Positions 15,531-23,727 of a stretch of DNA of 64,000 nucleotides are shown here, piece after piece. The stretch is taken from the NCBI RefSeq assembly GCF_040049295.1, contig NZ_JBDZDQ010000002.1, positions 806,001 to 870,000 on the forward strand. The letters run 5' to 3'. A program made the translations under genes and the position numbers. Numbering within the stretch: position 1 is the first letter of the stretch; every line of letters starts with the position of its first letter. The notes under the pieces are model-generated. The model searched no databases. It was not told the DNA's origin and saw only the letters and a program-made list of their open reading frames with translations. This stretch comes from Sphingomonas sp. KR3-1. Its GTDB lineage: Bacteria > Pseudomonadota > Alphaproteobacteria > Sphingomonadales > Sphingomonadaceae.

Positions 15531-18500
15531 TCAGAAGATCGCGGCGGCGCCGATCTTGAACTTGCGGCCGCCCAGATAGGTCGCGCGGGTGTAATAGCCG
15601 GCGATCTGCTGCTGGAGGTCGGGCGTCTCGCCGCCCTTGAGCAGGTCCGCCGCCTCGACATAGACGCGGTATTTGCGGCCGCGGTCGATATAATATTCGC
15701 CGCGCAGGTCGAGCGTCTGGACGTCCTGATTGTAGACAGAAAGGCCGCGCGGATAGAAATTGTCGAGCGTCTTCGACTGGAAGCTGTAGGCCAGCGTGCC
15801 GTCGAACCCGTATTTGTTGTAGCTCAGCGCCAGCGTGCCCGAATGCTTGGGCTGCTTGTTGAACGGCAGGCCCGAGAACTCGTAGACGCTGCTCTGCGTC
15901 GCCGGGGCATAGGCCCAGCTATATTGCTGCCAGCGGCTCGAATGGGTGTAGGTATAGTTGGCGATGATGCCCAGGCCGCTCAGCGCGCCCGGCAGGAAGT
16001 CGAACTGGCGCTCGAACCTGCCTTCCACGCCCCAGACCGTCGCGGGATGCTTGCTGTTGATCGGCGAGCCGCCGTTGATGAAGTAATTCTCCGGATGCGC
16101 CGGATCGAAATAGGGCAGGCCCTGGAAATAGGGGCTGTCGGGCAGGGTCAGATTGGCGAGGTTGGCCGGGCCGTTGGTCTGGTTGGCCTGGAGCAGATTG
16201 TTGATCCGCTTGTAGAAGCCGCCCAGCTTGATGATGCCGATCTTGTGGTAATATTCGACGTTCAGGTCGAAATTATGCGTCATCGCCTGCTTCAAATTCG
16301 GGTTGCCCGAATTGATCTGCAGGATCGGCTGCACGCCGTTCGGGCCCGGGATCGGGATGTTGATGAAGCTGATCCGTGCCTCTTGCGACAGGTCGTTGAT
16401 CTGCGGGCGGGCGACCGAGAGGAAATAGCCGCCGCGCAGGATCAGATTGTCGCTCTGGCGGAAGTTGAACAGCACGCGCGGCAGGAAATCCTCGGACTTG
16501 CCGCTCTCGGTCACCAGCCGGCTGAACTGGTTCTGGAAGATCAGGTCGCTGCCAAAGCCGCCGCCATCCGCCGGCAGGATCGGGCCGATATAGGTCGGGA
16601 AGAGCAGGTTGGTGGCGTGCAGGTCGGTGCGGTTGTAGCGCACGCCGCCGATCACCTCGAGCTTACCGAACTGCAGCCGGCTCTGGACCCAGGCGGCGTA
16701 ATTGTCCTCGCGCGTGCCTTCCTTGTCCTGCCCGGCGACCGGCGCGATCGGCGCGAGGATCACCTGCGGATAGTTGCCGAAATTGTCGAACAGGCTGATC
16801 GCCGTCGCTTCGCTCATCGCGGTGAAGTTGGCGCCGGTGACGCCGACCCGCGTCAGGTCGGTGGGCGAGAAGGGCAGGTGCAGCGAATCGATCGTTGCAT
16901 TGCCGTCGAACTGGGTGCGCCGCAGGCCGTGACGGAACTCGGCCCGCTCGTAGCGCGCGCCCATCTCGACATATTTCAGGAAGCCCCAGTTCATGTCCCA
17001 GCGCAAGCTGACCTGGCCGGTGTAGCGGTTGTTGCTGCCATGGCTCTTGTCGATCCCGCCGGTGCCGTTGGTGATCGTGTAGAGCGAGGGATTGTTGATC
17101 AGCGCCCAGCCGGCGCTGCTGAGCAGCGGGATCGGGATCCCGTCGCCGCTGCGGCGGCCGAACGCGGTGACGATATAGCCGAGCGCCGGATCGGTGGCGG
17201 CGGGCAGGAACAGCGCCGCGGTGGCGTCGCTGGCCGGCATGCGCAGGTCGAGCGTGGTGTTGCGATCGTGCAGCTCGCTGCCATGGGCGTAGCCGGCGAG
17301 ATAGTTGAAGGTCAGCGCACCCGCGACGCTCTTGCCCGTGAAGCTGTAGGTGTCGGTCGTCGTCTTGGCGTTGGGATCGTAGCTATAGGCCTGCTCGCGA
17401 TGGATCGCGAGGTTGCCGGGCGTCAGGTCCAGGTGCAGCGCCGAGATCGCCTGGCCGCCGGGCACGTCCGAATATTCGCTGCTCGCGGTGAAGACGTCGC
17501 TCATCGAATAGGTGGTCTTGTTCGACTGGGCGTGCTGGAAGTCTAACTTCAGGTCGGTATGCCCGCCGATGTTCCACTCGGCCGAGACCGTCGCCGCCAG
17601 CGTCGATTGCTTCACATGGTTGAAGTTGGTGAACAGCTCGGTGACATAGGCGCCGTCATCCCCGGCCACGAACGGAAAGGTCGCATTGGGGCTGACCGCG
17701 TCGCCGGCGGTGAGCGTCGGCGTGCCGTTCGCGGCGTTGGGCAGGAACGCGCCGAACCGGGTCACCGTGTCGTACGAGATGTTGCGCACCGAGTTGCGGC
17801 GAAACTGGACCGAGGCGCTGAGACCGAAATTGTCCTGCGCGCCGAAGCGGCCGGCGACGGTGCCCGAGACGAGGAAGTCCTTGCTGAAGTCATGCGCGCT
17901 CAGCCCGCCTTCGAGCTGGAAGCTGGCATAGCGATGCGGGCGGTTGAGCGGCGACAGCGTCTCGATCTCGATCAGGCCGCCGGTGCCGGCGCTGTCCTGG
18001 CTGGGCAGCAGGCTCTTGCTGATCGTGATCTTGCTCACCGAATCCGCGAGCAGGTTGCTCAGGTCCGCCGAGCGGCCCATGCCGTTGCCGACGGGGAGCT
18101 GCAGGCCGTTGAGCTTGACGTTGTTCATGTCGGGCTCGAGGCCGCGGACGATCACGTTGGTGCCGTCGCCGGTCACCGGATCTCGGCTGAACGACACGCC
18201 CGAGGTGCGGCGCAGCGCATCGGCGAAGGTGGTGCCGGTGAAGTTGCCGAGATCGTCCGCCGAGACGACTTCGGTGTTGTTCTCGGCCGAGCGTTGCAGG
18301 TTGAGCGCGTTGGCGCGGGCGCTGCGCGTGCCATAGACGACGATCGGCACGCCTTCGGCCGAGCTGCCTTCGTTCACCGCGAGATCGATCGTCGCGACGT
18401 TGCCCGATCCCACCATGATCGGCTGGGAGCGCGTCTCGAAGCCGAGGAAGGAGATCTCCAGCGTATATTCGCCGGGCTCGATGCCGGGAAAGCGAAAGTC

Positions 18501-18944
18501 GCCATTACCGTCGGCGGTCGTGGTCTGCCCGGTCTCGACGACGCGGATCAGCGCGCCCGCCAGCGCGCGGCCGCCGTCCTCGCGGGTGAGATGGCCGCTG
18601 ATCGCGCCCTTCTCGCCGCCATTGCCGCCGCTCTGCCCGGCGGGCGCGACGACGACATAGGAACCGCCCTGGGTGGCGTTGAGGGTCAGCCCCGATCCCT
18701 GGAGCAGCGCATGGAATGCCGTCTGCGCAGTGAACTCGCCATGCAGCGGTGGTGCGGTCCGGCCGCGCACGGCAACGCCGTCAAAGATGATGTTGGTCGA
18801 GGTGCGCGTCGCGACCGAGCGGAGCGCTGCGTCGAGCGGCTGGGCCGCCATGTCGAAGCTGTAGCGCGTCTGCGCCTGGGCAACCGGGACGACGAACAGG
18901 CAGCAGCTGGCTGCCAGCGTGGTTAGCGTGAGTTTGGACGGCAT
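15531..18944 (-). CDS. TonB-dependent receptor with STN and carboxypeptidase-regulatory-like domains
   Basis: About 1,137 residues, large for the family. Order: signal peptide 1-24 (VAQA-Q); STN signalling domain about 26-100 (TRYSFDMAAQPLDAALRSVA); a carboxypeptidase-regulatory-like beta-sandwich about 113-195 (ISGHLTREDGGRALAGALIRV); TonB-box-like VPIVVYGTRS near 203; plug about 215-340; then the barrel to the terminal phenylalanine (KFKIGAAAIF). The added beta-sandwich before the plug is the layout of SusC-like and related nutrient receptors. It belongs with the sigma factor and FecR genes immediately upstream and, past a terminator, with the M16 protease gene. The start ATG is followed by a clean signal peptide; upstream lies CCCGGGGGG-type sequence giving GGGGGG spacing of about 6. 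Confidence 0.93.
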   Translation of the reverse strand: MPSKLTLTTLAASCCLFVVPVAQAQTRYSFDMAAQPLDAALRSVATRTSTNIIFDGVAVRGRTAPPLHGEFTAQTAFHALLQGSGLTLNATQGGSYVVVAPAGQSGGNGGEKGAISGHLTREDGGRALAGALIRVVETGQTTTADGNGDFRFPGIEPGEYTLEISFLGFETRSQPIMVGSGNVATIDLAVNEGSSAEGVPIVVYGTRSARANALNLQRSAENNTEVVSADDLGNFTGTTFADALRRTSGVSFSRDPVTGDGTNVIVRGLEPDMNNVKLNGLQLPVGNGMGRSADLSNLLADSVSKITISKSLLPSQDSAGTGGLIEIETLSPLNRPHRYASFQLEGGLSAHDFSKDFLVSGTVAGRFGAQDNFGLSASVQFRRNSVRNISYDTVTRFGAFLPNAANGTPTLTAGDAVSPNATFPFVAGDDGAYVTELFTNFNHVKQSTLAATVSAEWNIGGHTDLKLDFQHAQSNKTTYSMSDVFTASSEYSDVPGGQAISALHLDLTPGNLAIHREQAYSYDPNAKTTTDTYSFTGKSVAGALTFNYLAGYAHGSELHDRNTTLDLRMPASDATAALFLPAATDPALGYIVTAFGRRSGDGIPIPLLSSAGWALINNPSLYTITNGTGGIDKSHGSNNRYTGQVSLRWDMNWGFLKYVEMGARYERAEFRHGLRRTQFDGNATIDSLHLPFSPTDLTRVGVTGANFTAMSEATAISLFDNFGNYPQVILAPIAPVAGQDKEGTREDNYAAWVQSRLQFGKLEVIGGVRYNRTDLHATNLLFPTYIGPILPADGGGFGSDLIFQNQFSRLVTESGKSEDFLPRVLFNFRQSDNLILRGGYFLSVARPQINDLSQEARISFINIPIPGPNGVQPILQINSGNPNLKQAMTHNFDLNVEYYHKIGIIKLGGFYKRINNLLQANQTNGPANLANLTLPDSPYFQGLPYFDPAHPENYFINGGSPINSKHPATVWGVEGRFERQFDFLPGALSGLGIIANYTYTHSSRWQQYSWAYAPATQSSVYEFSGLPFNKQPKHSGTLALSYNKYGFDGTLAYSFQSKTLDNFYPRGLSVYNQDVQTLDLRGEYYIDRGRKYRVYVEAADLLKGGETPDLQQQIAGYYTRATYLGGRKFKIGAAAIF

Positions 18945-19054
18945 TGCTTTCCCCCCGGGAGCGCGACCCCTTCGCTTACTCCCTCATGGGTCTAGACGAT
19001 GCTGCGTTGCAAAACCGACATCGCTTCGAAACAAAAATGTCAAAGCGGCTTCGA

Positions 19055-20011
19055 TCAGCGCACGATGTGCAATGTCGCGCCCGATTGCGTGACGTGCAGG
19101 CCATGCAGCGCGGCGACGGCGCGGGCGAACTCGTCGGTGTCGTTGGTGGCGAACACGCCCGACACGCGCAGCGCCCCGATCTGCGGATCGTCGACGACCA
19201 GGCGCGGGCCGCCATAGCGGTTGAGCTCGACGATCGCGTCGGCCAGCGGCGTGTCGGCGAACATCGCCTGGCCGCGCCGCCAGGCCGTGGCGATCTCGGC
19301 GGGCTGCTCGTCGATCTGGGTCGGCAGCTTGGGCGCGCTGCGCAGCCGGTCGCCGGGATTGAGATAGGTCGGCTGGGCGTGCGCGGTGGCGGGATGGACA
19401 TCGGTCACCGCCACCTTGCCCTGGAGCAGCGTCACGATCACCGCATCGCCTTCGCGGCGCACGACGAAGCTGGTGCCCACCGCGCGAACCTGCTTGTTGC
19501 CGGCGCGCACGATGAACGGGCGGGCGGCGTTGTGCGCCACCTCGAACATCGCCTCGCCGTGATCGAGGTCGATCAGCCGCTCGTTGACGTCGTAGCGCAC
19601 CTGGACGCGGCTGTCGGTGTTGAGCGCGATGCGGCTGCCATCCTCGAGCGTCGCGATCTTCTGCTCGCCGACCGCGGTCGCATAGCCCGTCGGGCGCGAC
19701 ATCCAGAACAGAGTGCCCAGGCCGAGCACGATCGCCAGCGATGCGGCCAGCGCCAGTTCCGGCCAGCGGGCGCGGGCACGCGGGGCGGGCGGGGCAGGGG
19801 GCGCTTCCTGCCGCGCCGGGCGCATGCCGCGCGCCGCGCCGGGGAGGATCGACCAGATATCGGTGGCCTGCTCGAACGCGGCGGCATGCGCGGGATCGGC
19901 CTGAAGCCAGTCCGCGAACGCAGCCTCGCTCGCCGGGCAGCGCGCATCGCCCTGCAGCCGGGCGAGCCACGCCGCGGCTTCGGCGGAGGCGCGGGGCGAG
20001 GCGGCGCTCAC
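19055..20011 (-). CDS. FecR-family anti-sigma factor
   Basis: About 318 residues. The N-terminal DUF4880-type domain (AEAAAWLARLQGDARCPASEAAFADWLQAD pattern, residues about 9-45) binds the sigma factor. A transmembrane helix is at about 87-105 (LALAASLAIVLGLGTLFWM). The periplasmic FecR domain starts with GEQKIATLEDGSRIALNT, and a C-terminal DUF4974-like domain from about 240 ends the protein. The GTG at 20011 is chosen: it overlaps the sigma-factor stop as GTGA and has GGAGGG a few bases upstream. An ATG 15 bp further upstream lacks a site. This start implies translational coupling to the sigma factor gene. It signals between the STN receptor at 15.5-18.9 kb and its sigma factor. Confidence 0.9.
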   Translation of the reverse strand: MSAASPRASAEAAAWLARLQGDARCPASEAAFADWLQADPAHAAAFEQATDIWSILPGAARGMRPARQEAPPAPPAPRARARWPELALAASLAIVLGLGTLFWMSRPTGYATAVGEQKIATLEDGSRIALNTDSRVQVRYDVNERLIDLDHGEAMFEVAHNAARPFIVRAGNKQVRAVGTSFVVRREGDAVIVTLLQGKVAVTDVHPATAHAQPTYLNPGDRLRSAPKLPTQIDEQPAEIATAWRRGQAMFADTPLADAIVELNRYGGPRLVVDDPQIGALRVSGVFATNDTDEFARAVAALHGLHVTQSGATLHIVR

Positions 20012-20484
20012 CAGCCCTCCATCCACTGCATCAGCTGCAGCGTGGCGCGCGCGACCTGCTTCTCGACCGCGGCGACGCTCATCCCCTCGGCGGCGGCGAT
20101 ATCGGCATAGCTGGCGCCGTCGAGCCGGCGCGCGAGCAGGATGCGCCGGGTGCGCTCGGGCAGCGTCTCCAGTCCGGCGCTCGCATGGCGCAGCTTCGCC
20201 TGCTGCTCCAGTATTTCGACAGCGTCGGGCGTGGCGTCGGCGATATGGCTGATGTCGGCGATGTCGGCAAAGGGTGCGCGCTTCTCGCGGCGCTTGCGGT
20301 CGATCGACAGATTCACTGCGGCGGTGACGAGCAGCGCCTCGCGCGAGCGCGCGCTTCCCTCCTGCTCGTAGCGCTCGATCTTCAGGAAGGCCTCCTGCAC
20401 CAGTTCATCCGCATCCTGCTCGGCGATTCCCCGTCGCACGACCGCACGCTTTGCCTTTGCAAGCATTTCGGCGAGTCCGCGCAT
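20008..20484 (-). CDS. ECF-type RNA polymerase sigma factor (FecI-like)
   Basis: About 158 residues, short but complete. Region 2 spans about 5-75 (EQDADELVQEAFLKIERYE, then LLVTAAVNLSIDRKRRE) and region 4 about 100-155 (LPERTRRILLARRLDGASYADIAAAEGMSVAAVEKQVARA). It should drive the downstream FecR/receptor genes. The ATG at 20484 has GGAAG nine bases upstream; a GTG at 20490 is an alternative start. The stop overlaps the FecR GTG start by four bases, so the two are translationally coupled. The gene is divergent from the alpha/beta hydrolase gene, with a roughly 230-bp control region between. Confidence 0.88.
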   Translation of the reverse strand: MRGLAEMLAKAKRAVVRRGIAEQDADELVQEAFLKIERYEQEGSARSREALLVTAAVNLSIDRKRREKRAPFADIADISHIADATPDAVEILEQQAKLRHASAGLETLPERTRRILLARRLDGASYADIAAAEGMSVAAVEKQVARATLQLMQWMEGW

Positions 20485-20627
20485 CGTCACCGGCTTCCGT
20501 CAGCTAGACGGTTGGCCGGACGAAACCTGACATAGGAAAATGCGGTTCGCCCCGGGGAATCTCATTTGCACGGTTTTGGACCGAATATCGGGCGATGCCA
20601 AGCCGCCCTGGAAATGGTGCGAATCAA

Positions 20628-20658
20628 ACTAATTGATTCATGAATGAAGATTGACAGG
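20628..20658 (+). promoter_or_regulatory. Putative operator/promoter A of the catabolic regulon
   Basis: An AT-rich island upstream of the hydrolase-thiolase-esterase operon holds the palindrome TGATTCATGAATGA (20634-20647). It is followed by ATTGACAGG (20650-20658), in which TTGACA could be a -35 box. Related motifs occur at 25.17 and 26.91 kb. I infer a TetR-type operator; the TetR gene is at 29.35 kb. Confidence 0.5.
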
Positions 20659-20716
20659 TGGTGTCTCCCGTGTTGATTTCCCCGCAGCGGCGCAAGTCCG
20701 CACAGGAGAGAGAATC

Positions 20717-21520
20717 GTGCCATTTGTCGAAAGCGGCGGCGCCCGCATCCACTGGGACTCCGAAGGCGAGGGTACCCCGGTCCTGCTGATCATGGGGCAT
20801 CTCTACAGCGCGCGCATGTGGTATCCGCTGCTGCCGGCGCTGACCAAGGGCCACCGCGCGATCTGGTTCGACAATCGCGGCACCGGCGACAGCGACACCA
20901 CGCCGGGCGTGACAGTCGAGCAGTTCGCCGCCGATGCGCTGGCGGTGCTGCAGGCGGCGGGCGAGACCAGCGCGCACGTCTATGGCGTGTCGATGGGCGG
21001 CGGCATCGCGGGCGAATTCGCGATGGCCTATCCCGAGCGCACCCGCTCGGTGACGCTCGGCTGCACGATGTTCAAGACCGAGAAGACTGAGATCAAGGGC
21101 GCGCAGAAGCTGATCTACAACCTGCCGCGCTGGCTGGTGAAGGCGATCTTCAAGCGCACCAAGCCGGAGGGCTATGGCTCGGCCGCCCCGCGCGAGGCGG
21201 CGCAGCACGATATCGCCGTGCTGGCGCAGGACCGCTTCACCATGGCCGGCGTCCGTGCCCAGGCCTATGCGATCGCCAATTATGCGACCACCAACGCGCG
21301 TGCGGTCGAGAAGCTGACCATGCCGGTGCTGATCCTCCACGGCGACGAGGACAAGCTCGTGCCGGTCGAGAAGGGCCGCGAGGCGCATGCGCTGCTGCCG
21401 CACAGCAACTATGTCGAGTTCAAGGGCGCCGGGCACAATTACCTCGTCGCCGACAACGAAGGCTCGACCCGGGCATTCCTCGACTTCATCGACGGTGTCG
21501 ACGCGCAGGGCGCCCGGTAG
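20717..21520 (+). CDS. Alpha/beta hydrolase
   Basis: About 267 residues. The fold and triad are clear: oxyanion region LIMGHLYSARMW, nucleophile Ser92 in GVSMGG, acid Asp212 in HGDEDKLV, base His240 in GAGHNY. It resembles the esterase/lactonase and ring-cleavage-product hydrolase group, acting in the cytoplasm (no signal peptide). The GTG at 20717 is chosen because AGGAGA lies about 8 nt upstream and the domain starts immediately (VPFVESGGARIHW). The frame is open back to 20651, but that would place the start inside the promoter-like element. Its stop is directly followed by the ATG of the thiolase gene (TAGATG), so they form an operon with the esterase gene. Confidence 0.88.
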   Translation: MPFVESGGARIHWDSEGEGTPVLLIMGHLYSARMWYPLLPALTKGHRAIWFDNRGTGDSDTTPGVTVEQFAADALAVLQAAGETSAHVYGVSMGGGIAGEFAMAYPERTRSVTLGCTMFKTEKTEIKGAQKLIYNLPRWLVKAIFKRTKPEGYGSAAPREAAQHDIAVLAQDRFTMAGVRAQAYAIANYATTNARAVEKLTMPVLILHGDEDKLVPVEKGREAHALLPHSNYVEFKGAGHNYLVADNEGSTRAFLDFIDGVDAQGAR

Positions 21521-22702
21521 ATGCCGCGCGCCCGCATCGTCGGCATTGGCATGATCCCCTTCGCCAAGCCGGGCCAGAGCGAGGACTGGGATGTGATGGC
21601 CGAGAAGGCGATCCGCCTGGCGCTCGCCGATGCGGGCATCGATTATGCCCAGGTCCAGCAGGCCTATGCCGGCTATGTCTATGCCGATTCCACCGCCGGC
21701 CAGTCGGCGCTCTACCGCGTCGGCTGCACCGGCATCCCGATCGTCAACGTCAACAACAATTGCTCGACCGGCTCGACCGCGCTGTTCCTCGCCCGCCAGG
21801 CGATCGAGAGCGGGATGGCGGAGTGCGTCCTCGCCTTCGGCTTCGAGCAGATGCTGCCCGGCGCGCTCGGCGCGGTGTTCACCGATCGCAAGCGTTCGCT
21901 CGATCACCATTTGACCCGGCAGGAGCAGTTGCTCGGCGAGGACGACACCTCGCCGCTGGTCGCGCAGCAGTTCGGCGGGGCAGGGCTCGACTATCAGCAG
22001 CGTTACGGCACCTCCGACGATGTGTTCGGCATGATCGCGGTCAAGGCGCGCGCGCACGCCGCCAACAATCCGCTTGCGCTGTTCCGCGACCCGCTCACCC
22101 TCGACGAGGTGATGGGCTCGAAGCATCTCTACGGGCCGCTGACGCGCTTCCAGGCCTGCCCGCCCACCTGTGGCGCGGCGGCGGCCTTGCTGGTCTCGCC
22201 GGCCTTCGCCGCCCGGCACGGGCTCGATGCTGGCGTCGAGATCCTCGGCCAGGCGATGACCACCGATTATGCCGCGACGTTCGAGGGCGGATCGATGATG
22301 AGCGTGGTCGGCTATGAGATGACGCGCGAGGCGGCGCGCATGGTCTATGACCAGGCGGGCATCGGCCCAGACGATATCCAGGCGGTCGAGCTGCACGACT
22401 GCTTCACCGCCAACGAGCTGATCAGCTACGAAGCGCTCGGCCTGTGTCCGGAGGGCGGTGCGGAGGCCTATATCCGCAGCGGCGGCAACACCTATGGCGG
22501 CACGCACGTCACCAATCCCTCGGGCGGGCTGCTCTCCAAGGGCCATCCGCTCGGCGCGACCGGCCTTGCGCAATGCTATGAGCTCACCCGGCAGCTGCGC
22601 GGCACTGCCGACCGGCGCCAGGTCGCTGGCATGCGCTTCGGCCTGCAGCACAATCTTGGGCTGGGCGGCGCCTGCGTCGTGACGCTATACGGGCGCGCCT
22701 GA
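21521..22702 (+). CDS. SCP-x type thiolase (lipid-transfer/acetyl-CoA acyltransferase family)
   Basis: About 393 residues. The nucleophile is Cys81 in NNNCSTGS and the catalytic His342 lies in GHPLGATG. The C-terminal block reads QHNLGLGGACVVT (Cys385), the form seen in SCP-2/SCP-x thiolases rather than classic FadA (CVGGG). Members cleave 3-oxoacyl-CoA with branched or ring-bearing chains, for example steroid side chains. The gene begins immediately after the hydrolase stop and ends 13 bp before the esterase ATG. It would deliver the last step of a beta-oxidation route whose ligase and dehydrogenase are encoded at 25.3 and 30.1 kb. No separate SCP2 domain is fused, and the usual small DUF35 partner is not present nearby. 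Confidence 0.9.
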   Translation: MPRARIVGIGMIPFAKPGQSEDWDVMAEKAIRLALADAGIDYAQVQQAYAGYVYADSTAGQSALYRVGCTGIPIVNVNNNCSTGSTALFLARQAIESGMAECVLAFGFEQMLPGALGAVFTDRKRSLDHHLTRQEQLLGEDDTSPLVAQQFGGAGLDYQQRYGTSDDVFGMIAVKARAHAANNPLALFRDPLTLDEVMGSKHLYGPLTRFQACPPTCGAAAALLVSPAFAARHGLDAGVEILGQAMTTDYAATFEGGSMMSVVGYEMTREAARMVYDQAGIGPDDIQAVELHDCFTANELISYEALGLCPEGGAEAYIRSGGNTYGGTHVTNPSGGLLSKGHPLGATGLAQCYELTRQLRGTADRRQVAGMRFGLQHNLGLGGACVVTLYGRA

Positions 22703-22715
22703 TGGGAGGAACAGC

Positions 22716-23666
22716 ATGACCGGAACGCGCCACCTCGTTGATCCGGAGCTGTTCGACCTGCTCGATCTCTGGCCGGCGGTCACGCTCGACGCGAGCCTGC
22801 TTCCCCTGATCCGCGCGCCCGGCCGGCTGCCGCTCGGCGAGATCGTCAACCCCGAGCGCGTCGAGAAGCGCGAAGCCACGGCGCCCGGCCGCGACGGCGC
22901 GCCCGATGTGCCGCTGCTCCTCTACCGGCCGGCGGGGCGGGCCGGCGAGGTGCTGCCCTGCATCTATCACATCCATGGCGGCGGCTATGTCGGCGGCGCC
23001 GCGGCGGGAATGGAGCCGGTCCACCGGCTGATGGTCGAGGCGCTCGGCTGCGCGCTGGTCAGCGTCGACTATCGCCTCGCGCCCGAGACGCCGTTCCCTG
23101 GCCCGCTTGAGGATTGCTACGCCGGCCTCGCCTGGCTGCACGCGCATGCCGATGACCTCGCCATCGACGCCGCCCGCATCGGCATCCGCGGCGAGAGCGC
23201 CGGCGGGGGTCTCGCCGCCGCGCTGGCGCTGCTGGTGCGCGACCGGGACGAATTCGCCATCGCCTTCCAGCAGCTCATCTATCCGATGCTCGACGATCGC
23301 ACCTGCACCGCGCAGGACCATCCCCACGCCGGCAAGCTGATCTGGAATGCCGAGAGCAACCGCTTCGGCTGGCGCAGCTATCTCGGCGCCGAGCCGGGCG
23401 GGGAGGGCATCTCGCCCTATGCCGCCGCCGCGCGTGCCGAGGACCTTACCGGCCTGCCACCCGCGTTCCTGTCCACCGGCGCGCTCGACCTCTTCATCGA
23501 CGAGGACCTCGCCTATGCCGGCCGCCTGATCCGCGCCGGCGTGCCGACCGAGCTGCACGTCTATCCGGGCGCCTTTCACGGCTTCAACGTCCACAAGACC
23601 GCCGGCGTGTCGCTCCGCTCGAACCGCGACGCCGAGGACTGGCTGAAGCGATATCTGCACGGATAG
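22716..23666 (+). CDS. HSL-family carboxylesterase (alpha/beta hydrolase)
   Basis: About 316 residues, typical of the hormone-sensitive-lipase family (bacterial family IV). It shows the oxyanion motif HGGG (87-90), nucleophile Ser161 in GESAGG, Asp258 in DLFIDED and His288 in AFHGF. It has no signal peptide and should hydrolyse short- to medium-chain esters in the cytoplasm. The ATG follows GGGAGG with good spacing. It is the third gene of the operon that starts at 20717 and is followed by a strong hairpin. In this context it would free an alcohol and an acid from an imported ester before the acid is activated to CoA. Confidence 0.9.
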   Translation: MTGTRHLVDPELFDLLDLWPAVTLDASLLPLIRAPGRLPLGEIVNPERVEKREATAPGRDGAPDVPLLLYRPAGRAGEVLPCIYHIHGGGYVGGAAAGMEPVHRLMVEALGCALVSVDYRLAPETPFPGPLEDCYAGLAWLHAHADDLAIDAARIGIRGESAGGGLAAALALLVRDRDEFAIAFQQLIYPMLDDRTCTAQDHPHAGKLIWNAESNRFGWRSYLGAEPGGEGISPYAAAARAEDLTGLPPAFLSTGALDLFIDEDLAYAGRLIRAGVPTELHVYPGAFHGFNVHKTAGVSLRSNRDAEDWLKRYLHG

Positions 23667-23675
23667 TCCTGCACC

Positions 23676-23702
23676 GTCACCCCGGCTCAAGGCCGGGGTG
23701 AC
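23676..23702. terminator. Perfect 11-bp hairpin between convergent genes (REP-like)
   Basis: GTCACCCCGGC and its exact complement (23676-23686, 23692-23702) flank the loop TCAAG. It lies between the stops of the convergent esterase and MFS genes and can serve both. There is no T-tract. Its form resembles short palindromes that are dispersed in sphingomonad intergenic regions; that comparison is from general knowledge. Confidence 0.65.
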
Positions 23703-23727
23703 GAAAGGGGTGGGTGCCCCTCCCGCC

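Noticed and set aside
13288..15579. Plus-strand 763-codon frame opposite the M16 protease
   Set aside because: The minus strand encodes the intact HxxEH protease; the plus frame is low-complexity shadow.
20624..22651. Minus-strand 675-codon frame opposite the hydrolase/thiolase genes
   Set aside because: Thiolase and hydrolase active-site motifs are on the plus strand; the antisense frame has no domain.
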